Source: JAIMBK01 sp040755215 (GTDB taxonomy: Bacteria; Bacillota; Desulfotomaculia; Desulfotomaculales; Nap2-2B). Taken from it: a DNA stretch of 12,766 bases. Shown in pieces: positions 12,628 to 12,766 of the stretch. Both the position numbers and the translations under genes were made by a program. The number at the start of each line of letters is the position of its first letter. The first letter of the stretch is position 1. Under the pieces are notes generated by a model, which saw nothing but the letters and a program-made list of their open reading frames with translations, ran no database searches and was not told where the DNA came from. The DNA lies in NCBI GenBank assembly GCA_040755215.1, contig JBFMBG010000085.1:1-12766 (forward strand). The letters run 5' to 3'.

Positions 12628-12766
12628 ATGACTACATCCAAAACCGGAGCAGTAATGGTCGTCGGCGGCGGCATCGCCGGCATCCAGGCTTCCTTAGACC
12701 TGGCCGAAGCGGGGTATTACGTCTACCTGGTGGAGAAATCCCCGGCCATTGGCGGCACCATGCCCA
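12628..12766 (+). CDS. hdrA: Heterodisulfide reductase subunit A-like FAD protein, 5' part only
   Basis: Only the first 46 codons lie in the window. They contain the FAD-binding dinucleotide fold: AVMVVGGGIAGIQASLDLAE with GxGxxG-type spacing, then YYVYLVEKSPAIGGTMP, the usual HdrA/QmoA start. HdrA carries FAD and several Fe-S clusters and bifurcates or distributes electrons to HdrBC. ATG 12628, preceded by GGAG at 7 nt, is preferred; an in-frame ATG at 12610 has no good ribosome site. The order hdrC-hdrB-hdrA with short gaps marks an operon that continues beyond the window. Confidence 0.92.
   Translation, partial: MTTSKTGAVMVVGGGIAGIQASLDLAEAGYYVYLVEKSPAIGGTMP

Noticed and set aside
1..12766. 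tRNA, rRNA, CRISPR arrays or riboswitches
   Set aside because: No cloverleaf, rRNA segment, regularly spaced long repeat or known riboswitch core was recognised by eye on either strand.

Overview
The window looks like chromosomal DNA of an anaerobic, moderately GC-rich, spore-forming Firmicute of the Moorella / Desulfotomaculum / Pelotomaculum kind. The reasons are the strong Shine-Dalgarno sites of the AAGGAGG type, the many GTG and TTG starts, two small CotF-like or ferritin-like helical proteins, a NifX-like protein, and a heterodisulfide reductase hdrC-hdrB-hdrA cluster at the right edge. This placement is inferred from gene content; no 16S or other marker gene is present.

Left half (1-7001): an envelope-response and efflux block. 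A secreted helical protein (34-657, minus) diverges from an OmpR-type response regulator and a PhoR-like membrane histidine kinase (1000-3453, plus). The 342-bp gap between them carries two opposed promoters that match at 28 of 35 positions. Each has TTCACA-type boxes 11 bp apart in place of a -35 element, followed by an extended -10 (TGnTATAAT). The simplest reading is that the regulator activates both its own operon and the secreted protein. After a short repeat-rich gap come a MacA-like adaptor, a MacB-type ATPase and a MacB-type permease (3638-7001), translationally coupled and split into separate genes as in Bacillus YknXYZ.

Middle (6970-9656, minus): an EmrA/EmrB-type multidrug exporter converges on the permease gene and overlaps its end by 32 bp. 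Upstream of emrA lies an untranslated region holding a fragment of an RND efflux pump. Farther up is a sigma-A-like promoter with a near-perfect AT-rich palindrome just downstream of its -10, a candidate repressor operator.

Right part (9785-12766): two small coupled genes for helical proteins; a decayed IS200/IS605-type element with a frameshifted tnpA; a minus-strand NifX/NifB-family gene with its own consensus promoter; and an hdrC-hdrB-hdrA operon, with hdrA cut off by the window end. The hdr genes belong to anaerobic energy metabolism and are probably unrelated to the efflux block.

The most notable unexplained points are the mirrored divergent promoters and the secreted repeat protein they appear to link to the two-component system.
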